From the NCBI GenBank assembly GCA_000226015.1, contig JH154575.1, positions 11,671 through 75,670 of the forward strand: a DNA stretch of 64,000 nt, given 5' to 3'. The position numbers and the translations under genes were made by a program. Below, piece by piece: positions 58,827-64,000 of this stretch; positions within the stretch are counted from its first letter, which is position 1, and each line of letters opens with the position of its first letter. The notes beneath the pieces are model-generated. The model had not been told where the DNA came from. It made no database searches and was given only the letters and a program-made list of their open reading frames with translations. The DNA is from Mnemiopsis leidyi (Eukaryota; Ctenophora; Tentaculata; Lobata; Bolinopsidae).

Positions 58827-61800
58827 TCAGTCGGCTGGGTGTTTCGGGCAACTCCTGTTCACATCAAACCATTCGTCAATGCATCTGAAAGAAAATTTCA
58901 GTGAGGATAGTTTTTATAGGAATCAGACGGTGGATTGATGCAAAAACGCGGTTAGGGTGATTTTTTAATAAAAAATTTCGCAAACTAGTTCCCTAATTGG
59001 CCAAGCGTTTGACCAGTTTGGGTATCAGAATTGCAGAACGCTTCTCCAATTTTTGGCTCGTTTAGGCGATTGTTTTAGGCGATTGCTTTACAAATTCCAT
59101 CAAAAGCTGGCCTCCTGTATTACTGATTTTAGCTCTTCATGGGATACGGGCCCAAGCTGTGTATAAGCTGAGGCTGCATAACTTACACACTACAGAGACC
59201 ACTAACGAAAATCGATTTCAAGTTTATAATTTGAAGTCCGAAAGATTATCTACTGCATCTATATATACTTAGAAACAGCTAGGTAACATTTTAATCATCA
59301 TCAAATATATGGACCTTCTAGAACTCAAAACGACATTGACATTTCTTCTTGCTCAATTTCTAAGATTCTATCACTGTATGGCGACATGCACTGTACGGCG
59401 ACACACACTGTACAGCGAACGGCGAACTCGAAATTTTCGCACTGTGTGGCGACACGCACTGAACAGCGACATACTTTAGCGGCTCACTGAACAGCGACAT
59501 ACTGTACACCTTCACTCATATAATTCTTACACTAAATTTTGATCGTTTAGTTCATCAAGAGGGAGGAGTTGAGAGCTGAGTTTTTCCGGGTCGAAGTCCA
59601 TACGCTAGGGGAAGTGCCAGCCACTGTCGAAAATCCCGTGTATCCCTACCATCTGAGTCATGAGCTGAGGTGCTGATTTGAACGTTTCGTCTATCACCAA
59701 GTGGTCAGCGTCCAAGTGGTTGGCTAGTGAACCAAACATGAAGGATCGTCGTCGCTCTGCTGTATATCCAGAGTCCCAAAGGAGAAGTGGTTCACCAGAG
59801 GAAGCGTGATGTGATCTTCTAGCGAGCGAGGAGAGGTTGGGTAGTTTCTGTTGGTCTGTCTGGACAGTCGACACATCTTCCCCAGAGAACTTATCTGACA
59901 GTTTAGCTTCGTCCTCGTTTCAAAGTTCATCCCACTCACAGCTTCAGCGACAAGGAGCTTGGTTGGTTGATCTATCTGGGCGGCATTCCTCCTGAGCTCT
60001 CGAATCACTCAATCAGGACAGGGGATCACATCCCTATACTCTATAGGTCTATCGCACCTCTCATATCACTCAATCGAGAAAAGGGGTCACATCCCTGTGG
60101 GTCTCAACCCACCGCATCTCATGTCGCAGACTCAGAATGCATAAATTGATAGAGAGTAAACAGAGGATCGCATGTCGCCAAAGAGTGCGTCACCTCCACT
60201 GTATGGCGACACGCACTGAATAGCGAATTAGCGAAATGTCGCTGTCGCTGTTCAGTGTATGTCGCCGTACAGTGCGTATACCATTTCTAAGTGGTACGAC
60301 AGTCGACAGGCTCTGATTAATCAAAAAGAAAAAACTCATTTTAACCGCTCATAACTGTAACATCTCTATCAGACCGCTGAGAAACTCCCTATACGATTCA
60401 GCCACACTTCAGTCATATGAAAATCTCGTCTGTGAGCTGTCTGCGATCAGAGGTGTCGGACACACATATCGACGTGGATTGACCACGTTAAGATCTATCA
60501 GATGTCTTACAAACTATCTGTATGCTACTCAACACTTCAGTTAGAACACAGTCTACACTCTACATTAGTATTAATGTAGACTGACTAGCGGGGGTTCTCC
60601 ACTCTGCAATTACTGAACAACTGTCCCTCTGGCTCTCCCTAGGGTAGGTTGAGAATGTACAACGAAATTGGCGCCCAGTTTGTACTGCCTTGGGGTCCCC
60701 AGAGAGGGTCCAGACTTCAGACTGAGACGTAATTAGTGACGACTTTTTAATTAATTAAAAACGTTCTGCAGTCTTGATAGAATATCTACAGGCGATCTCA
60801 AGCGGGCTGGAATTTTAATCATTTGATTTTCTTTCTTTAGTTATGCCTCAAGACATGCATAAACCAGAGTGTTGCAAGCAAAAGCCAAAATGCATTGCTG
60901 CTATTTTTATCGCCGTACTTTTCATCTTAGCTGCCGAGAGAGTACACAATTTCAGAATTTATAGGCGTAACGCGCGCAAGTGCGCGCTTTTCTCGCGCGG
61001 CTACCTCTGAAATAATCGTGTCCGGCGTCTGTTGGGGAGCCGCGGCCGCCGTACACGGTCCAATTGTTGCATAAATTAAGACAATAAATAATAGAAGGAA
61101 TCCAATAATTAAAGGGAACCCTAAGCTTTACACTACACAAATTATACACACAATCTATTAAGGGAGTGCAGCCATGATAGTGCACCAAATATATGAATAC
61201 ATCTGTGTGCACAGAACAAAGAATTCCTGTCATAAATGATCAAGTTGGCAAACAATGTAAAGTTTTAGAAAAAGAAACAAGAAACTAATTATGTTACTCA
61301 CTTTTTGTGGTACACACATAAGCACTGTAATCTGGCTATAACGTTTCCTGGAAATATTCGTGTTTATTGCTAGGGTATTGTCTTTCTTGCAATATAGAAA
61401 ATAATTGTCATTGCTCCTTCAAGGAGGAATGAACAAATACATGAACTATCCGAAACTCAAAAGTTTTGAGCAATGTTAAATTCCATAGTCCCACACAGGC
61501 CAGTAATATTTGAGGATTATCAATGTACATAATTTGTAAGATCACGTACACATTCTACACGGATCAAAGGGTTATTGATGAATTATGATTTATATCTTAC
61601 GTCATGGCTTGAGGACACCCAACACTAGTTACAAAACTGGGTCCAATTTGGAAGAATCATAACTTCAAGATCCCCGGAAACATAGCAATACGGATCTCTG
61701 TGTCTACTAATACGTCATAAGTGACGTCATTTCCTACGATTACATGAAACGTTTAGGGGTAAGTACAGTACATTTCCTCTCACTGAAGACAACATGTGGG

Positions 61801-62635
61801 TGTGTCCAATTAGCCAATTAACCAATTAGATCTTGCGAACAGTAGTGTGCCAGGATCCACTATCTTCATGTAATATCAGATTGTACAAAACAAGAGATGA
61901 GCACATTTCTATGTAACACACGTTATCTTATGCAGCAGATGAGCTAAAGTCACGCCGCGCCCGCTACACTAACAGTTTAATAGCATTGATAACACATAAG
62001 ACGACTAACGGATTCAGGCGGGGATTAAACAAAGACTGCTCCAAATTTAATACACTAGCGCGGAGTAAATGGATTGTTGCTGCTAATTAGGGAGACAGAA
62101 TGTTGTCGTGAAATATTGTTAATTATACCACATAAAGTTTCGTTAACATGAATAAATAGTTTATATTTACAATCGCATTATAATTTCACTGTAAACAAAT
62201 ATAACATAACACTCTTTTTTATAGCTATACAGTATACACATTACACGCATCTACACAGTGCAGTGAAATTGTCCTTAAATTTCCCCATACTGATAAGACC
62301 TGATAAGGTTGCCTGCATGTCCAAGATTAAGCATGCTGATAACGCGTACACATTTAATCAATAAACCTACCTTTGACATGGTATACATTTTACATATACA
62401 ATCTAATATACAATCTACATCAGTAGAATATCTGTATATCTAAATGTGTGCTTCTTTTATTCGACTACTTATTTTCAGTCTGTAGTTGGACATGGTAATT
62501 GTAATAAATGAGCATTAGTTACAAAACTGAAAAGCAGAAGTGTAAGGGATATAAGATTCAAGATGAAATACTCACCAACTTCCATATCATCCATACAGAT
62601 ATCACACTCGCCTGCATCTGCTGTCAGGACGTTCT
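58827..62635 (-). CDS. ZNRF: ZNRF1/2-type RING E3 ubiquitin ligase, C-terminal part
   Basis: Three minus-strand exons fit in phase: 62635-62576, 61347-61302 and 58884-58827. They encode a complete RING finger and the stop: NVLTADAGECDICMDD, then VIARLQCLCVYHKKCIDEW, then FDVNRSCPKHPAD. This follows human ZNRF1/2 almost residue by residue (DVLTKDAGEC.ICLEEL, TIARLPCLCIYHKSCIDSWF, EVNRSCPEHP-D). ZNRF1 and ZNRF2 are N-myristoylated membrane-associated E3 ligases of endosomes and lysosomes. All zinc ligands of the RING are present. The upstream exon phase (two bases at 62635) shows that the gene continues past the window end, where the N-terminus should be. A MULE remnant sits in the last intron (58885-61301). 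ZNRF1 and ZNRF2 cannot be told apart here; a single ancestral gene is likely. Confidence 0.95.
59365..60282 (-). mobile_element. deletion-derived MULE DNA transposon
   Basis: A 918-bp element flanked by the 9-bp target duplication ATTTCTAAG (59356-59364 and 60283-60291). Both ends carry terminal inverted repeats built from the same subunit: left CACTGTATGGCGACATGCAC, right (read inward on minus) CACTGTACGGCGACATACAC. Further CACTG...GCGACA units follow inside each end. A 9-bp duplication, long modular ends and a MULE-type transposase fragment agree on Mutator-like. It is too short to be autonomous. Confidence 0.88.
59605..60008 (-). pseudogene. fragment of a MULE-type transposase
   Basis: The minus strand shows the first part of a MULE transposase domain. 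The N-terminal part (IRELRRNAAQIDQP, then a basic RQTNRNYPTSP) is in one frame, and LLLWDSG, VIDETFKSAPQL and QMVGIHG are in another, so at least one frameshift lies near 59820. The first catalytic Asp (in DETFKSAP) is present. The second Asp and the Glu, expected further on, are missing because the fragment ends at the inner edge of the terminal repeat region. Confidence 0.8.
60843..61010 (+). CDS. doubtful 55-residue membrane-peptide frame
   Basis: An ATG immediately after an acceptor-like CTTTCTTTAG opens a frame with CCKQKPKC followed by one hydrophobic segment (IAAIFIAVLFILAA) and a basic tail. It lies in an intron of the minus-strand ZNRF gene. It could be an exon of an unknown small membrane protein or chance. 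Confidence 0.2.
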   Translation: MPQDMHKPECCKQKPKCIAAIFIAVLFILAAERVHNFRIYRRNARKCALFSRGYL

Positions 62636-64000
62636 CTGAAATGATTAATAAGCTATAAATTTAGTTTAAAATAGTAGTACGGTTAGACTTTATATATAGT
62701 TGTTCATAGTAGTACACATATAAAAGCTGTGTTAGACACCAATTGTTCTAAGACTACTAAGACTACTTATACTGCTGTATCACTATTAGGGAACCGAATA
62801 AAATCGTTCATAGTTTTTGGCATTAAGGATCCAATTTAACAAATTCGTTATGAAGAATAGAATGAATAGCCAATCAAACAATAAATACGTTTAATATCAA
62901 CTCAAACAATACGTTTAATATCACAATGCATTTGAGGCATAATTGATCCATAGATCCGAATTTTCACATTCAAAGTCTCTGACCGTCAAGAGGCTATGAT
63001 AAATCGAATTTGTAATTGAGATTTACAGCTTACATTCAATTACCGGCCTAGCATGTCAGCTAAGATAAATGTTTGTGCTATCCCAGACAATCAATGTGGC
63101 ACATAACCATAAATTTCACTAGAATAGGTACGTTAAGGTAGTAAAATGAGTGTAAATTCAATAAAACAATTCAATTGTTCTAAAACATTAAAATCGCCCT
63201 TTACCGGTCTGCCCCCGAAAGAAAGCCTGGCGCCTAGGTCCCTCGACTATATACAGTCATTAAGGGGAAAATGTAGGAAACCGGGGTTTGCGTATGCTAG
63301 TTGATTTGACTGAACTGTATAAAAGCACCCAGTTACTATCTAGCACTAAGACAACTCAGGGGTGTCTCTAACAACTTTTTGTCTTCAAGTTAAAATTAGG
63401 CAGAAAAATTGCGATATTTATTTAAGTGTCCATAAATCTTCCCTCCATTCTTGGAAACAGACTGCACAGTATCAACATTTATCTGCTACTGACCTTCACC
63501 TGTGTGCAAAGTTTCGAAAGGGTTAACATTTCACAGTAGCGTGGGCAAGTTTTCAAAATTTTGAGACTTTGCAACATTGGACGGCCCCGGTAAAGACAAA
63601 TTCCTGCAAATTTTCAGCATGATTTAATGTGAAACTCTTAAATTTCATAAATGTAATATAAATTTCCGAAAATTTTCAAATTTTTGGAATAATTTTCTTT
63701 TAGTGATTTCCTAAAATACGTCCTCTCAGGATCAAAAAATATTTTGTGCAATTGATGCCCATTAGCTTTAAGGTCCTGTTCAGTCAAATCGACTAGCCAA
63801 ATTTCTACATTAAAAAGGGCTCCAATCTATGCTCTAATGATTTGTAATGTAGTGGTTGTTGAAGGTATTAAAGATGGAATCCAAGATGGCACCTGTATCT
63901 GATAAAATATTTGGAATTACAACGATGTAGTAAAAATACATTTCCTGATCTGAAAATTTCCGATCTGCTTCAATATGACAGCTCTCTGTCACAAATCATA
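62636..64000. other. ZNRF intron, no further exon seen
   Basis: AT-rich sequence upstream (on the minus strand) of the first visible RING exon. No exon matching the ZNRF N-terminus was recognised, so the remaining exons lie beyond the window. Confidence 0.5.

Noticed and set aside
58637-58888. Plus-strand 83-residue protein
   Set aside because: It overlaps the antisense of the final ZNRF exon, which is clearly the real coding strand.

Overview
This is metazoan nuclear DNA: the genes are intron-rich with GT-AG splice sites, and tRNA-derived SINEs, minisatellites, a MULE DNA transposon and a short TTAGGG-type telomeric stretch are present. The protein families and the modest introns (mostly 100-600 bp) suit an invertebrate, perhaps an early-branching one such as a cnidarian, but the sequence alone does not settle the taxon. 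Coding exons were assembled by hand from splice sites, reading phase and family similarity recalled from memory; no database was searched.

Layout. 1-0.4 kb: a SINE. 1.2-3.4 kb (+): BRD8, a bromodomain subunit of the NuA4/TIP60 complex. 3.8-14.3 kb (+): NRDE2, 16 exons with every phase consistent, and a small membrane-protein gene nested on the minus strand of its largest intron. 14.3-17.7 kb: a tandem duplication of the NRDE2 end, a 27-bp minisatellite, and a (TC)n tract with an assembly gap. 17.7-21.6 kb (+): a probable secreted, cysteine-rich, GPI-anchored protein; one intron carries about 60 units of a 21-bp minisatellite. 23.6-28.5 kb (-): a complete 8-exon myostatin/GDF11-type TGF-beta ligand of 384 residues. 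28.5-46.2 kb: no recognisable gene, but a marked concentration of CACGTG sites. 46.2-55.5 kb (+): a 23-exon adhesion GPCR with two sushi domains, an HRM-like domain, GAIN/GPS and 7TM. 55.5-58.8 kb: intergenic, packed with repeats, including one SINE split by another. 58.8-62.6 kb and beyond (-): the 3' half of a ZNRF1/2-type RING E3 ligase, with a decayed MULE transposon in its intron.

Functional themes. BRD8 (chromatin acetylation) and NRDE2 (nuclear RNA surveillance with MTR4) are housekeeping genes lying very close head to tail. The ligand, the adhesion receptor and the GPI-type protein are cell-surface or secreted signalling genes, each with its own regulatory space. Local tandem duplications of 7-64 bp are unusually common in introns and UTRs, several of them touching splice sites. 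No retroviral, LTR or capsid-bearing element was recognised.
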